From NCBI GenBank assembly GCA_002837195.1, contig KZ478066.1, forward strand, positions 124,001-188,000: 64,000 bases of DNA, read 5' to 3'. Under the pieces are notes generated by a model. That model did no database searches. It was not told the origin of the DNA and saw nothing but the letters and a program-made list of their open reading frames with translations. The translations under genes and the position numbers were made by a program. Positions 48,763-59,216 of this stretch are shown piece by piece. The stretch's first letter is position 1. The number at the start of each line of letters is the position of its first letter. This stretch comes from Enterobacterales bacterium CwR94 (GTDB taxonomy: Bacteria > Pseudomonadota > Gammaproteobacteria > Enterobacterales > Enterobacteriaceae).

Positions 48763-49314
48763 ATGACCGCAACTGCACAGCAGCTTGAATACCTGAAAGA
48801 CAGCATTAAAAGCATTCCTGATTACCCAAAACCGGGCATTCTGTTCCGCGATGTCACCAGCTTGCTGGAAGATCCGAAAGCCTTTGCCACTGCGATTTCT
48901 ATCCTGGTTGAGCGTTTCGAGAATCAAGGCATCACCAAAGTGGTGGGCACCGAAGCACGCGGCTTCTTGTTTGGCGCGCCAGTGGCGTTGGGATTAGGCG
49001 TGGGTTTTGTGCCGGTGCGTAAACCGGGCAAGCTGCCGCGTGAGACCATCAAGCAAGATTACGCGCTGGAGTACGGCACCGATACGCTGGAACTGCACAA
49101 AGATGCGATTGCACCCGGTGATGTTGTGCTGGTGGTCGATGATTTGCTGGCAACCGGTGGCACCATTGAAGCCACGGTTAAACTGATTCGCCAGCTTGGC
49201 GGTCAGGTGACAGACGCTGCTTTCATCATCAATTTGTTTGATCTTAGTGGCGAATCGCGTCTGGAAAAATTGGGCGTGAAAAGTTACAGCCTGGTTGAGT
49301 TCCCCGGCCACTGA
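48763..49314 (+). CDS. apt: Adenine phosphoribosyltransferase
   Basis: A 183-residue purine-salvage enzyme that makes AMP from adenine and PRPP. The PRPP-binding motif [13 protein letters not shown] is at about residues 125-137, and the flexible-loop region [11 protein letters not shown] precedes it. Length equals E. coli Apt (183). Confidence 0.97.
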   Translation: MTATAQQLEYLKDSIKSIPDYPKPGILFRDVTSLLEDPKAFATAISILVERFENQGITKVVGTEARGFLFGAPVALGLGVGFVPVRKPGKLPRETIKQDYALEYGTDTLELHKDAIAPGDVVLVVDDLLATGGTIEATVKLIRQLGGQVTDAAFIINLFDLSGESRLEKLGVKSYSLVEFPGH

Positions 49315-49397
49315 TCCGCATCAGGATTCAGCCTCGCCGAGACGGTGGGGCTGTGTTAGCATTACCCTCTGGATCTCCTTACTTTTTGCATAACTCC

Positions 49398-51326
49398 ATG
49401 AGCTATCAGGTACTTGCCCGCAAGTGGCGCCCACAAGCCTTTACCGATGTGGTGGGTCAGGAACATGTTCTGACTGCGCTGGCGAATGGCCTGTCGCTCG
49501 GTCGCATCCATCACGCCTATCTCTTTTCTGGCACGCGCGGCGTGGGCAAAACCACGATTGCCCGTTTGCTGGCGAAAGGGCTGAATTGTGAAACCGGGGT
49601 CACCGCGACGCCGTGTGGTCAGTGCGGTAACTGCCGTGAAATCGAGCAGGGCCGTTTTGTCGATCTGATCGAAATTGACGCCGCCTCGCGCACCAAAGTC
49701 GAAGACACCCGCGATTTACTGGATAACGTGCAATATGCGCCCGCGCGTGGCCGTTTCAAAGTTTACCTGATTGATGAAGTGCATATGCTCTCGCGTCACA
49801 GCTTTAATGCGCTGTTAAAAACGCTGGAAGAGCCGCCTTCGCACGTCAAATTTTTACTGGCCACCACCGATCCGCAAAAGCTGCCGGTGACCATTCTTTC
49901 CCGCTGCCTGCAATTCCATCTGAAAGCGCTGGATGTGGAGCAGATCCGGGGCCAGCTCGATCATGTACTGCAGGCTGAAAACATCACCGCTGAGCCGCGT
50001 GCGCTGCAATTATTGGCGCGTGCTGCCGAAGGCAGTATGCGTGATGCGCTGAGTTTGACCGACCAGGCCATTGCCATGGGGCAAGGCGCTGTTACCACGG
50101 ATACCGTGAACAGCATGCTGGGCACGTTGGATGATGAACAGCCGCTGGCCTTGATTGAAGCGCTGGTCGTGGCTGACGGCGCGCAGGTGATGCAATTGTT
50201 GTCGCAAGCTGCTTCACGCGGTGTGGAGTGGGAAGCGCTGTTGGTGGAAATGTTGTCGCGATTGCACCGTATCGCGATGATCCAAATGCTGCCTTCGGCA
50301 CACGGCGATGAGCAAGCCGCAACCGAACAGCGGTTGCGAGAACTGGCGCGCGCGATCCCGCCAGAAGATCTCCAGCTCTATTATCAAATTCTGGTCAATG
50401 GACGCAAAGAATTGCCCTGGGCGCCGGACCGTCGTATGGGCGTTGAAATGACGCTGCTGCGCGCACTGGCCTTTCATCCCAAAGCCGTTATTAGCGAGCC
50501 GGTCGCCACCACTGCGGGTGCGGTAAAAGCGTCTGCGCCGCCGCCGGAACCTTCCGCGGCAGCCGCTTCGGCGCCTCAACCCGCGAGTACGCCTGCCAGC
50601 GCGGCGCTGCCCAGCAGCACCAGCCAGCTTTTGCAAGCGCGTACGCAACTGATGCGCCAGCAAGAGGCGCCCAAACCAAAAAAGAGTGAGCCGGCAGCGC
50701 CAGGAGCGCGGCCGGCAAGTTCTGCCCTGGAGCGGTTGGCTGCGGTCACTGAACGTGGTGCAGCCAGCGCCAAACGTAAGTCAGAAGCTGCCGCACCCGC
50801 GAAAAAACCTGAAGCCTATCGCTGGAAGTCACAGCTGGTAGACAATGCGGTTGAGGCGCAACCGGTGGCAACGCCGAAAGCCTTGCGCAGTGCGTTAGAG
50901 CATGAAAAAACGCCTGAACTGGCACAAAAGTTAATTGAGGAATCACTACAGCGTGATGCCTGGGCGGCAGAAATTGCCGCATTGACGATCCCGAAATTGG
51001 TGCAACAATTGGCGTTAAATGCCTGGAAAGAGCAAAATGAACAGGGCGTTTGCCTGCATTTGCGGCCTGCGCAGCGCCATTTGAATTCGCCCTCGGCGCT
51101 GAAAACGCTGCAGGACGCCATCAGTGAAGCGGCTGGCCAACCCATTGAACTCCGCATCATTGAAGATGATAATTCTGCGGTGTTAACGCCGCTGGAGTGG
51201 CGTCAGGCGATTTATGAAGAGAAACTGGCGCAGGCGCGTCAGTCATTAAATGCGGATACGCATATCCAGACACTGCAACGATTTTTCGATGCCGATTTGG
51301 ATGAAGAGAGTATCCGTCCGGTTTAA
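49398..51326 (+). CDS. dnaX: DNA polymerase III subunits tau and gamma
   Basis: The full 642-residue tau protein of the clamp loader. It has an AAA+ domain with Walker A GTRGVGKTT (45-53), a zinc module with Cys in CETGVTATPCGQCGNC, Walker B VYLIDEVHML and the sensor region. A Pro/Ala-rich linker and the C-terminal domains that bind DnaB and the polymerase follow. A programmed -1 frameshift at codons 428-429 yields the 430-residue gamma form. The start MSYQVLARKW was chosen by homology; ATG 15 codons upstream is not conserved. Confidence 0.97.
   Translation: MSYQVLARKWRPQAFTDVVGQEHVLTALANGLSLGRIHHAYLFSGTRGVGKTTIARLLAKGLNCETGVTATPCGQCGNCREIEQGRFVDLIEIDAASRTKVEDTRDLLDNVQYAPARGRFKVYLIDEVHMLSRHSFNALLKTLEEPPSHVKFLLATTDPQKLPVTILSRCLQFHLKALDVEQIRGQLDHVLQAENITAEPRALQLLARAAEGSMRDALSLTDQAIAMGQGAVTTDTVNSMLGTLDDEQPLALIEALVVADGAQVMQLLSQAASRGVEWEALLVEMLSRLHRIAMIQMLPSAHGDEQAATEQRLRELARAIPPEDLQLYYQILVNGRKELPWAPDRRMGVEMTLLRALAFHPKAVISEPVATTAGAVKASAPPPEPSAAAASAPQPASTPASAALPSSTSQLLQARTQLMRQQEAPKPKKSEPAAPGARPASSALERLAAVTERGAASAKRKSEAAAPAKKPEAYRWKSQLVDNAVEAQPVATPKALRSALEHEKTPELAQKLIEESLQRDAWAAEIAALTIPKLVQQLALNAWKEQNEQGVCLHLRPAQRHLNSPSALKTLQDAISEAAGQPIELRIIEDDNSAVLTPLEWRQAIYEEKLAQARQSLNADTHIQTLQRFFDADLDEESIRPV
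50678..50716 (+). promoter_or_regulatory. dnaX programmed -1 frameshift signal
   Basis: The slippery heptamer A AAA AAG (50678-50684) is in the correct frame. A slip by -1 reads GAG then TGA (50687-50689), ending gamma after 430 residues. A Shine-Dalgarno-like AGAGG lies 10 bases upstream (50663-50667). The stem after the slip is GCCGGC-A-GCGC, loop CAGGA, GCGC-G-GCCGGC (50690-50716), compact and GC-rich. All three elements known from E. coli are present. Confidence 0.9.
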
Positions 51327-51379
51327 TTTGCTGCCGATCGCAGGGTCGCGCGGCCCGTCAAAAATGAAGAGAGAAGCCT

Positions 51380-51712
51380 ATGTTTGGTGGTAAAGGTGGT
51401 TTGGGCAATCTGATGAAACAGGCCCAGCAGATGCAAGACAAAATGGCGAAAGTGCAGGAAGAGATCGCCGCGATGGAAGTGACCGGTGAATCCGGTGCTG
51501 GCCTGGTTAAAGTGACCATCAACGGTGCGCACAATTGCCGTCGTGTTGAAGTGGATCCTAGCCTGCTGGAAGACGACAAAGACATGCTGGAAGATCTGAT
51601 CGCCGCAGCCTTTAACGATGCCGCACGCCGTATCGCAGAAAGCCAGCAAGAAAAAATGTCTTCAGTTTCCTCGGGCATGCAACTGCCGCCAGGCTTTAAG
51701 ATGCCATTCTGA
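51380..51712 (+). CDS. ybaB: YbaB/EbfC family nucleoid-associated protein
   Basis: A 110-residue DNA-binding protein with a tweezer-like dimer fold, containing [11 protein letters not shown] and [19 protein letters not shown] and ending [14 protein letters not shown]. It is one residue longer than E. coli YbaB. Its stop overlaps the recR start (TGATG), so the two are coupled, downstream of dnaX. Confidence 0.97.
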   Translation: MFGGKGGLGNLMKQAQQMQDKMAKVQEEIAAMEVTGESGAGLVKVTINGAHNCRRVEVDPSLLEDDKDMLEDLIAAAFNDAARRIAESQQEKMSSVSSGMQLPPGFKMPF

Positions 51713-52317
51713 TGCAGACCAGTCCGCTGCTTGACGCTTTAATGGAGTCGCTGCGCTGTTTGCCCGGCGTGGGGCCAAAATCGGCACAGCGCATGGCTTT
51801 TCAGCTTTTACAACGCGATCGCAGCGGCGGCATGCGTTTGGCGCAAGCCTTAACGCGTGCGATGTCGGAGATTGGCCATTGTGCTGATTGCCGTACATTC
51901 ACCGAGCAGGAGCGATGTGGTATCTGCCTGAATCCGCGCCGTCAGCAAAACGGCCAGATTTGTGTGGTGGAAAGTCCGGCGGATATCCATGCGATTGAGC
52001 AAACCGGGCAGTTTTCCGGGCGCTATTTCGTGCTGATGGGGCATCTGTCGCCGCTGGATGGCATTGGGCCTGCGGATATCGGTTTGGACCGGCTGGAAGT
52101 GCGCTTGCAACATGAAACCTTGCAGGAAGTGATTCTGGCCACCAATCCCACCATTGAAGGTGAGGCGACCGCTAACTATATTGCCGAGCTGTGCGGTCAG
52201 TATGGTGTTGAGGCCAGCCGCATTGCACATGGCGTGCCGGTCGGCGGTGAGCTTGAAATGGTGGATGGCACCACGCTGTCCCATTCGCTGGCAGGCCGTC
52301 AAAAGTTTAAATATTAA
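51712..52317 (+). CDS. recR: Recombination protein RecR
   Basis: A 201-residue repair protein that acts with RecF and RecO to load RecA at gaps. It has an N-terminal helix-hairpin-helix ([14 protein letters not shown]), a zinc finger with Cys in [16 protein letters not shown], then a Toprim domain with [15 protein letters not shown]. Length equals E. coli RecR. The hairpin after it abuts the htpG promoter. Confidence 0.97.
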   Translation: MQTSPLLDALMESLRCLPGVGPKSAQRMAFQLLQRDRSGGMRLAQALTRAMSEIGHCADCRTFTEQERCGICLNPRRQQNGQICVVESPADIHAIEQTGQFSGRYFVLMGHLSPLDGIGPADIGLDRLEVRLQHETLQEVILATNPTIEGEATANYIAELCGQYGVEASRIAHGVPVGGELEMVDGTTLSHSLAGRQKFKY

Positions 52318-52323
52318 TCACTT

Positions 52324-52348
52324 GATGTCCCGGCCTCGTCGGGACATC
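52324..52348 (+). terminator. Terminator-like hairpin after recR
   Basis: GATGTCCCG, a 7-base loop and CGGGACATC start 7 bases after the recR stop codon. The T-tract is short (TT, then GAATT). The last base of the stem is the first base of the htpG -35 element. Confidence 0.7.
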
Positions 52349-52375
52349 TTGAATTCTCCCCGCGTGACCCCATCT
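52348..52375 (+). promoter_or_regulatory. Heat-shock (sigma-32) promoter of htpG
   Basis: CTTGAAT (52348-52354), 13 bases, then CCCCATCT (52368-52375): an almost perfect sigma-32 promoter about 40 bases before the htpG start. Confidence 0.88.
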
Positions 52376-52416
52376 GTTACTACAACCTGAATAAACCTGA
52401 TTCTGTTGAGGTAGCA

Positions 52417-54297
52417 ATGACCATGAAAGGACAAGAGACGCGTGGCTTCCAGTCTGAAGTAAAACAACTTCTGCACCTGATGATCCACTCGCTCTACTCA
52501 AACAAAGAAATCTTCCTGCGTGAGCTGATCTCCAACGCCTCGGATGCGGCAGACAAGCTGCGCTTCCGTGCACTGTCTACCCCGGACCTGTATGAAGGTG
52601 ATGGCGAGTTGCGTGTGCGTGTATCAGTTGATAAAGACAACCGCACGCTGACGCTGAGCGATAACGGCATTGGTATGCGCCGTGAAGAAGTGATTGAGAA
52701 TCTGGGCACCATTGCCAAATCAGGGACGAAATCTTTCCTTGAATCCCTGGGATCTGACCAGGCCAAAGACAGCCAATTGATTGGCCAGTTTGGTGTGGGT
52801 TTCTATTCCGCCTTTATCGTGGCGGATAAAGTCACTGTGCGTACCCGTGCTGCGGGTGCCGCGGCGGATGAAGCCGTATTCTGGGAATCCGCGGGTGAGG
52901 GGGAATATACCCTCGCAGAGATCAGCAAAAGCGATCGTGGAACGGAAATTACCCTGCATCTGCGTGAAGGCGAAGATGAATTTCTGGATGCCTGGCGCGT
53001 GCGTTCAATCATCAGCAAATACTCTGACCACATTGCGCTGCCGGTTGAAATCGAACAAACCGAAGAACAGGACGGAGAAACCACCGTTTCCTGGGAAAAG
53101 ATCAACAAAGCACAGGCCTTGTGGACGCGTAATAAGTCTGATGTCAGCGACGACGAATACAAAGAATTCTACAAGCACATCGCGCATGATTTCAGCGATC
53201 CCATGACCTGGAGCCACAACCGCGTTGAAGGCAAGCAGGAGTACACCAGCCTGCTGTACATCCCGGCTCAGGCTCCCTGGGACATGTGGAACCGCGATCA
53301 CAAACACGGCTTGAAACTGTATGTACAGCGCGTGTTTATCATGGACGATGCCGAGCAATTCATGCCGAACTACCTGCGCTTTGTGCGTGGTCTGATTGAC
53401 TCCAGCGATTTGCCGCTCAACGTTTCCCGTGAAATCCTGCAAGACAGCCGCATTACTCAAAGCCTGCGTGGCGCACTCAGCAAGCGTGCGTTGCAGATGC
53501 TGGAGCGCGTGGCGAAAGACGATGCTGAAAAATACCAGCAGTTCTGGCAACAGTTTGGTCTGGTGCTGAAAGAAGGCCCGGCGGAAGACAGCGCGAACAA
53601 AGAAACCATCGCTAAACTGCTGCGCTTTGCCTCGACCCAGGGTGACAGCGCGACGCAGTCCGTGGCGCTGGAAGAGTATGTCAGCCGTATGGTGGAAGGT
53701 CAGGATAAGATCTACTACATCACCGCCGACAGCTATGCCGCAGCCAAGAGCAGCCCGCATCTGGAACTGTTCCGCAAGAAAGGCATTGAGGTTCTGTTGC
53801 TCTCCGATCGCATCGATGAGTGGATGATGAGCTATCTGACCGAGTTTGATGGCAAAGCCTTCCAGTCGGTCAGCAAAGCGGATGAATCCCTGAGCAAGCT
53901 GGCGGATGAAGAGACAGAAGAGCAGAAAGAAGCAGAAAAAGCGCTGGAGCCGTTTGTTGAACGCGTGAAAACCCTGCTTGGCGATCGGGTGAAAGAGGTG
54001 CGTCTCACACACCGCCTGACGGATACGCCGGCGATTGTGACCACTGATGCGAACGAAATGACCACGCAAATGGCGAAACTGTTTGCCGCTGCGGGCCAGG
54101 ACGTGCCGGACGTGAAGTATCTGTTTGAACTGAACCCGGATCACCCGCTGGTGAAACGCGTGGCCGATACGCAAGACGAAACGCGTTTCGGTGAATGGGT
54201 TGAGCTGCTGTTGGATCAGGCGTTGCTGGCTGAAAAAGGCACGCTGGACGATCCGAACCTGTTTGTGCGCCGCATGAACCAACTGCTGTTGGGATAA
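52417..54297 (+). CDS. htpG: Chaperone HtpG (Hsp90)
   Basis: A bacterial Hsp90 of 626 residues from the first ATG, or 624 from the ATG two codons later (MKGQETRGF), the E. coli start. GAGG lies 6 bases before the first and 12 before the second, so the first is slightly better spaced. The GHKL ATP site is visible: [20 protein letters not shown] and [11 protein letters not shown]. The middle domain carries the catalytic Arg in NVSREILQ. The long stretch after position 500 is the dimerisation domain. Confidence 0.97.
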   Translation: MTMKGQETRGFQSEVKQLLHLMIHSLYSNKEIFLRELISNASDAADKLRFRALSTPDLYEGDGELRVRVSVDKDNRTLTLSDNGIGMRREEVIENLGTIAKSGTKSFLESLGSDQAKDSQLIGQFGVGFYSAFIVADKVTVRTRAAGAAADEAVFWESAGEGEYTLAEISKSDRGTEITLHLREGEDEFLDAWRVRSIISKYSDHIALPVEIEQTEEQDGETTVSWEKINKAQALWTRNKSDVSDDEYKEFYKHIAHDFSDPMTWSHNRVEGKQEYTSLLYIPAQAPWDMWNRDHKHGLKLYVQRVFIMDDAEQFMPNYLRFVRGLIDSSDLPLNVSREILQDSRITQSLRGALSKRALQMLERVAKDDAEKYQQFWQQFGLVLKEGPAEDSANKETIAKLLRFASTQGDSATQSVALEEYVSRMVEGQDKIYYITADSYAAAKSSPHLELFRKKGIEVLLLSDRIDEWMMSYLTEFDGKAFQSVSKADESLSKLADEETEEQKEAEKALEPFVERVKTLLGDRVKEVRLTHRLTDTPAIVTTDANEMTTQMAKLFAAAGQDVPDVKYLFELNPDHPLVKRVADTQDETRFGEWVELLLDQALLAEKGTLDDPNLFVRRMNQLLLG

Positions 54298-54321
54298 TAT
54301 CCGCGCCGAAAGGGTGACATG

Positions 54322-54355
54322 AAGCCCTGTCTTGCCTGGCAAGACAGGGCTTTTT
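54322..54355 (+). terminator. Intrinsic terminator of htpG
   Basis: A perfect 13-base stem (AAGCCCTGTCTTG with its complement), a 5-base loop and five T residues, reaching the stop codon of the convergent LysR gene. Confidence 0.93.
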
Positions 54356-55223
54356 ATCGACTGGCCTCTTCTAACAACCAGCGGCGAAATAACTGGATTT
54401 CCCGTTCTTCCTGCCTTGAGCTTTTCACCATCATCCAAGTGGCGCGATCCACTTCAGCAAAGCCGAGCGGCGCAACCAGCGTGCCTTCGAGGATCTCTTT
54501 TTTGACCAGGATCTGCGGCGTCATAATAATCCCCAATCCGTTGCGCGCAGCCTGAATCGCCAGCGTCAAATTATCGAAGTGTTTACCTGCCCAGAAATCC
54601 CCGCGTGCGCCGGTCTTCTTGGCCCATTCAGCCCAGGCATGCAGCTTGGTATCGGCATGCAGTAACGGCAGGGTAGAAAAGTCTGTTGAGTAGGTAAAAC
54701 GGTTCTGAAAGGTAGGCGCACAAACCGGGCCAATGTAATCCACCGTAATGAGCGTTGTGGCGATGTCATCCAGCGCGGGCTGATCGTGGCTCAGGATCAG
54801 CACATCGGTATGTTCGCTGCGCACTTTATCGATTTCAATATGGGTCTGAAAGGTCAGCGCAATATCACTGTGGTTTGCGTAGAAATGGCTGATGCGCGGA
54901 ATTAACCACTGCGCCAGAAAGCTGGGCGCGCAGGAGACGGAAAGGGCATTACGGCTGCGGGCGCGAATTTTTTCGCAGGTGGATTCAATCTCACTGAACG
55001 CCTGGGTGCAACACATCTTAAGACGCTCACCGTCAGAGGTCAGGCGAATGCGCCCATTAACGCGCAAAAACAGTGATTTCCCCAACCACTCTTCCAACTG
55101 CTTAATTTGATGACTCACCGCACTGTGCGTGACGTTCAGTGATTGTGCGGCCTGGCTCACGCTTTGATGCAGCGCTGCCTGATGAAAGTAGCGTAACGCA
55201 CGAAGAGAGGGCAAGCCTGACAT
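54354..55223 (-). CDS. LysR-family transcriptional regulator
   Basis: A 289-residue LysR protein of the GcvA-like branch. The N-terminal winged helix has RYFHQAALHQSVSQAAQSLN and TVSAVSHQIKQLE-type spacing (here VTHSAVSHQIKQLEEWLG), and a periplasmic-binding-like effector domain follows. The start ATG at 55223 has AAGGTG 6-8 bases upstream; a GTG three codons earlier is less likely. It is divergent from the four-gene unit at 55419-58341, so it is presumably that unit's regulator. No such gene is present between htpG and adk in E. coli. Confidence 0.88.
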   Translation of the reverse strand: MSGLPSLRALRYFHQAALHQSVSQAAQSLNVTHSAVSHQIKQLEEWLGKSLFLRVNGRIRLTSDGERLKMCCTQAFSEIESTCEKIRARSRNALSVSCAPSFLAQWLIPRISHFYANHSDIALTFQTHIEIDKVRSEHTDVLILSHDQPALDDIATTLITVDYIGPVCAPTFQNRFTYSTDFSTLPLLHADTKLHAWAEWAKKTGARGDFWAGKHFDNLTLAIQAARNGLGIIMTPQILVKKEILEGTLVAPLGFAEVDRATWMMVKSSRQEEREIQLFRRWLLEEASR

Positions 55224-55246
55224 GATGCACACCTTGTGAGATTTTT

Positions 55247-55261
55247 AGACAGGCAGTGTCT
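55247..55261. promoter_or_regulatory. Dyad in the LysR/operon intergenic region
   Basis: AGACA, 5 bases, TGTCT (55247-55261), 24 bases before the LysR start. Size and location suit a LysR-type autoregulatory site, but only one clear dyad was found. Confidence 0.4.
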
Positions 55262-55418
55262 GTTTATATCATTTTAAAGTCCAGCCTCTTTTCCTTAACC
55301 TGCATTTGAAACGCGCATTAGCAGAACATCTCTTTTCTGCCTATTTTCCGGCATTCACCGCATTTCATGCGCGACATGCCGGTCTAACGACAACAACAGC
55401 ACTGTGAAGGAAAAGATA

Positions 55419-56126
55419 ATGAAACACGATAATTCCGTAAAACCACAGCTCGTCATGTTCACTGGTGGCCGCGACAGTACGTTAGCGGCATGTTATTTAA
55501 TGTTACAAGGTATCCCGGTGTATCTGTGGTCGGGTAACAGTGGATGCTCACTGCACCGTGGAATTTTGGCGCACCGCGTTGAAGAGCTGCGTGGTCGTTT
55601 TGGCGATCTGGTGTTGGGCCATACCGTTGCGGATATTAGCGGCGCGTTTCGTTCTATTGCGATTGAAAACCTGGAAAGCGACATTCTGCGCCATCGCAAA
55701 AATTTGGTGTTACTGGGTGAGAAGTTGGCTATTCACGCCCACTTGGTGGATTTCTGCCGCCGCCACGATATCAGCACCATCAATGATGGTATTACGCATT
55801 ATCAGCGCGAATTTCCGGAACAACGGCTGGTGGCGAAAGAGTTCCTGGTCGACATGATGGCGAAGTTTGACATCAATTATCAGTCGCCAATCTACGAATT
55901 CGCACAGTCTGCGGATGATGTGAAATATCGTCTCCTGCAACTGGGCATCTCCACTAAATCGCTGGAAGGGATCAGTATTTTTGCTGACAGCTTCTCCACC
56001 CCGAGTGACGACACCATTCTGGCGTATTTACGCGAAAAAACGCCGCTGGCGCTGAATATTGTGCGCTTCCTGTCAGGCGAAACCCTTTCCCCGCTGGTGA
56101 GCAAACCCGCCAGTGAAGCGGCGTAG
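55419..56126 (+). CDS. PP-loop ATP pyrophosphatase-like protein (QueC-like)
   Basis: A 235-residue cytoplasmic protein with a PP-loop motif FTGGRDST at residues 14-21, a variant of SGGxDS. PP-loop enzymes adenylate a substrate carbonyl or hydroxyl so that nitrogen or sulfur can replace it. A second motif, [17 protein letters not shown] (122-138), sits where QueC has [17 protein letters not shown], so it looks like a distant QueC/ExsB relative. The C-terminal zinc cysteines of QueC are absent, so the same reaction is not expected. The start MKHDNSV follows GAAGGAAAAGATA. It is the first gene of a four-gene unit controlled by a divergent LysR gene. Confidence 0.75.
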   Translation: MKHDNSVKPQLVMFTGGRDSTLAACYLMLQGIPVYLWSGNSGCSLHRGILAHRVEELRGRFGDLVLGHTVADISGAFRSIAIENLESDILRHRKNLVLLGEKLAIHAHLVDFCRRHDISTINDGITHYQREFPEQRLVAKEFLVDMMAKFDINYQSPIYEFAQSADDVKYRLLQLGISTKSLEGISIFADSFSTPSDDTILAYLREKTPLALNIVRFLSGETLSPLVSKPASEAA

Positions 56127-56168
56127 TGCGCGCCCTCTTAATGCCGCTTGTCATCCAGGAAACCGCTT

Positions 56169-56567
56169 ATGAAAACCATCATTAAATGTGCCGCCATTAT
56201 TATTAACCAGCGCTCTTTGCTGTTGACCCGTAAACGGGGAACCGAGGTGTTTATCTCGCCGGGCGGCAAGCCCAAAATGGGCGAAGACCATCTCAGTTGT
56301 TTAAAACGCGAGTTGGAAGAAGAGCTGGGCGTCAAAGTGAAAGGATTTAAACCCTTTGGCCTGTTTCATGGCCGGGCGGAATTTGAAGATGTGGCGATTG
56401 AAAACCACGTCTATCACGTCGATATCATAGGTCAGCCCCGCGCAGGTTCAGAAATCGAAGAGATTGCGTGGGTGAACTTTCAGCGTCCTCCGTGCGAAAT
56501 TGCCGTGGGATCGATTTTTCGCGATAACGTCATCCCTCTGCTTTTCCAGCAGGAGCTTATCAACTGA
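56169..56567 (+). CDS. Nudix hydrolase
   Basis: A 132-residue Nudix protein. The box fits GX5EX7REUXEEXGU: the Gly of GGKPKMGE, then RELEEELGV, residues 37-59 or so. It hydrolyses a nucleoside diphosphate linked to some moiety; the substrate is not predictable. The start [10 protein letters not shown] is 42 bases after the PP-loop gene. The stop overlaps the next start (TGATG), so it is coupled to the PLP-fold gene. Confidence 0.88.
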   Translation: MKTIIKCAAIIINQRSLLLTRKRGTEVFISPGGKPKMGEDHLSCLKRELEEELGVKVKGFKPFGLFHGRAEFEDVAIENHVYHVDIIGQPRAGSEIEEIAWVNFQRPPCEIAVGSIFRDNVIPLLFQQELIN

Positions 56568-57442
56568 TGGACGCCGCCTCTTTATCCCCAGACTTACAGG
56601 TCCAGCACGGGCCTGATTTTTATAAGCGAGCGCGTATGTTACGAGATGAATTACGGGATGAACTCACCCGAATCTACAAGCTGCAGGATTACGATCTGTT
56701 CTTCGTACAATCCGTTCGCGTGGGATTGGTGGTGTTATCTCATCTGTTTCACAAACAGGAGACTGCGTTGTGCCTGGCGCGTCATGCGCATTATCAACCC
56801 ATTAGCGAGTTGTTCCCGAATGAGAGTGCGGCGGTCACGGAACCTGGCATCGTAAGCATTATTACGCATGTTAATCCCTATACCGGGGAAGTGAATCCGC
56901 TGCAAGACTGTCGTGGCAAAGGCGTGGTGGATGCCTCACACAGTTTTGCCACCTCGTTGCACGGTGAATTGACGCGTGAAAGTTCCATTTTTGTGGCGCC
57001 CCTGCATAAACATGCGTCGCTCGCGCTGGGACTGGCCGTGATTGCCGTGCGTACCGCGCACTTCAGTATGTTGATGCGCAGCGAGTTGCGATTGTTTGAA
57101 GAAGCCACGGCGTCCAGCAAACCGCTGGAAGAGGCGCTCAGTCATGTGCGCAGTGAAGAGTGGAAACCCTATAACGTGGCACAAATTAAAGAGATTCGTT
57201 TGGCCGATGTCGCGGGGATGGATCTCCACTCCATCAGCGCGCCAAACCTGCCGTTTAGCTGCTTCAAAGTGCCGCCGCTCAGTGAATCGCTGCAGCAGCG
57301 CGTCAAAGCAGCAGGCGCACGCTACTTTCCCCATGCCGGGACAGTCCGCTTTTCCTGTTGGACGCGGGCGGAAACCAAACGCGGCATCGATATGACCGAT
57401 GAAGTGAAACGACAACTGACTCAGTTATGGAGAGACGCATGA
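56567..57442 (+). CDS. Reduced class-V aminotransferase/desulfurase-fold protein
   Basis: A 291-residue protein that I align by eye to fold-type I class V PLP enzymes. [16 protein letters not shown] (97-112) resembles the strand before the cofactor Asp. VVDASHS gives Asp122, and APLHKH gives His147-Lys148, 26 residues on, the same Asp-to-Lys spacing as SufS (200 and 226). VRFSCW near 260-265 resembles the substrate-carboxylate Arg segment. It is about 100 residues shorter than typical class V enzymes, and the desulfurase Cys loop is not evident. It could be an aminotransferase, a lyase or a cofactor-binding relic. It overlaps both neighbours by 1 and 4 bases. Confidence 0.6.
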   Translation: MDAASLSPDLQVQHGPDFYKRARMLRDELRDELTRIYKLQDYDLFFVQSVRVGLVVLSHLFHKQETALCLARHAHYQPISELFPNESAAVTEPGIVSIITHVNPYTGEVNPLQDCRGKGVVDASHSFATSLHGELTRESSIFVAPLHKHASLALGLAVIAVRTAHFSMLMRSELRLFEEATASSKPLEEALSHVRSEEWKPYNVAQIKEIRLADVAGMDLHSISAPNLPFSCFKVPPLSESLQQRVKAAGARYFPHAGTVRFSCWTRAETKRGIDMTDEVKRQLTQLWRDA

Positions 57443-58341
57443 GCAAGACCTTTACGCCGAACGGCAACCTGATCGGCATTCTGGGGGGCATCATTCTCAG
57501 CAGCGATTCCGTGTTTATTCGCCTGATGGGAATCGCCGATTCATGGACTATTGTCGCATTGCGCGGCGTGTTTATGTGGCTGGTCTGCATGTCCGTTTGG
57601 CTACTGTGGCGCTCATCACGCCGCACGCTCGGTACGCCGTGGCTCAGTAAAGACAATGTGTTCGCGGTGCTGTTTTTTTGTCTCTCTTCGGCGTGCTTTG
57701 TCAATGCGCTAAACCGCGGCAACATTGCCACCGTGCTGGTTATCATTTCAGCCACGCCTTTTATTTCAGCGCTGATTAGCCGCCTGTTTTTCAAGGTGAA
57801 GATCGACCGCAGTTTACTGATGGCGGCACTGGTCGGCATCGTGGGTGTGGTGGTGGTGATGAGTGGACGCAGTGGTCATAACGATGCGCTGGCGAATCTG
57901 TTTGCGCTGGGGACTGCCGTGTCGATGGCGATGGCCTTTATCTTCTCGGCGCGAGTGCAGGGCGGTACCTTAGCATTGCCTTCGGTTGGCGGATTACTGG
58001 CGGCACTGTTGATTATGTTGTGGAGCGGAAATGACCTGGTCGAAAGTCTGAAACTGCTGCAACCGGCCCAATATGGCTGGGCGCTGGTGGAAGGGGCGAT
58101 TGTGATGCCGCTGGCGATGGGATTAATAACGCTTTCAACACGTTATGTCTCACCGGCCAATGCCGGTCTGTTCCTGCTGCTGGAAACGGCACTGGCACCG
58201 ATATGGATGTACCTGTTTATGAATGAAACCCCGACGATTCAAGCGGTTATTGGCGGCATTATCATTGTCAGCGCCGTGATTTTTCAGTCATTGTATGCCC
58301 GCTGGCAGGCGCAAACTGAGCGCCTGGCCGACGCAGGATAA
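57439..58341 (+). CDS. DMT superfamily (EamA-type) transporter
   Basis: A 300-residue inner-membrane protein with ten predicted helices in two EamA repeats; the second ends near [19 protein letters not shown], a common EamA motif. The start MSKTFTPNG overlaps the PLP-fold gene stop (ATGA). As the last gene of the unit it probably exports, or possibly imports, the product or substrate of the three enzymes before it. Confidence 0.87.
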   Translation: MSKTFTPNGNLIGILGGIILSSDSVFIRLMGIADSWTIVALRGVFMWLVCMSVWLLWRSSRRTLGTPWLSKDNVFAVLFFCLSSACFVNALNRGNIATVLVIISATPFISALISRLFFKVKIDRSLLMAALVGIVGVVVVMSGRSGHNDALANLFALGTAVSMAMAFIFSARVQGGTLALPSVGGLLAALLIMLWSGNDLVESLKLLQPAQYGWALVEGAIVMPLAMGLITLSTRYVSPANAGLFLLLETALAPIWMYLFMNETPTIQAVIGGIIIVSAVIFQSLYARWQAQTERLADAG

Positions 58342-58360
58342 CGCAGCCCTTCCTTGTGAT

Positions 58361-58390
58361 GACCGGGCCTTAATGGTATGTTCCCCGGTC
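58361..58390 (+). terminator. Hairpin after the four-gene unit
   Basis: GACCGGG and CCCGGTC enclose a 16-base loop, then TTC. A weak terminator or a structure in the adk leader. Confidence 0.4.
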
Positions 58391-58412
58391 TTCACAGTGT
58401 TATTTCAGATAA

Positions 58413-59081
<669 letters not shown>

Positions 59082-59087
59082 TCCCCC

Positions 59088-59117
59088 ACGGCCTGCCTCC
59101 TGCAGGCCGTTTGCTTT
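59088..59117 (+). terminator. Intrinsic terminator of adk
   Basis: ACGGCCTGC, a 5-base loop and GCAGGCCGT are followed by TTGCTTT, directly after the adk stop. Confidence 0.82.
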
Positions 59118-59216
59118 CCCCCTAAATAAAAACCTTTCTCAACAATAGGTTCTCGCTTGCGCGTTTTCCGCTAGAATACTTGCTGACTTAAATGGGCCTG
59201 CCAATAAGGAAGAGCG

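Noticed and set aside
53005-54438. 477-codon open frame opposite htpG
   Set aside because: It lies antisense to a highly conserved gene; the peptide is rich in His, Arg and Gln, as is usual for the reverse of coding DNA, and has no ribosome site.
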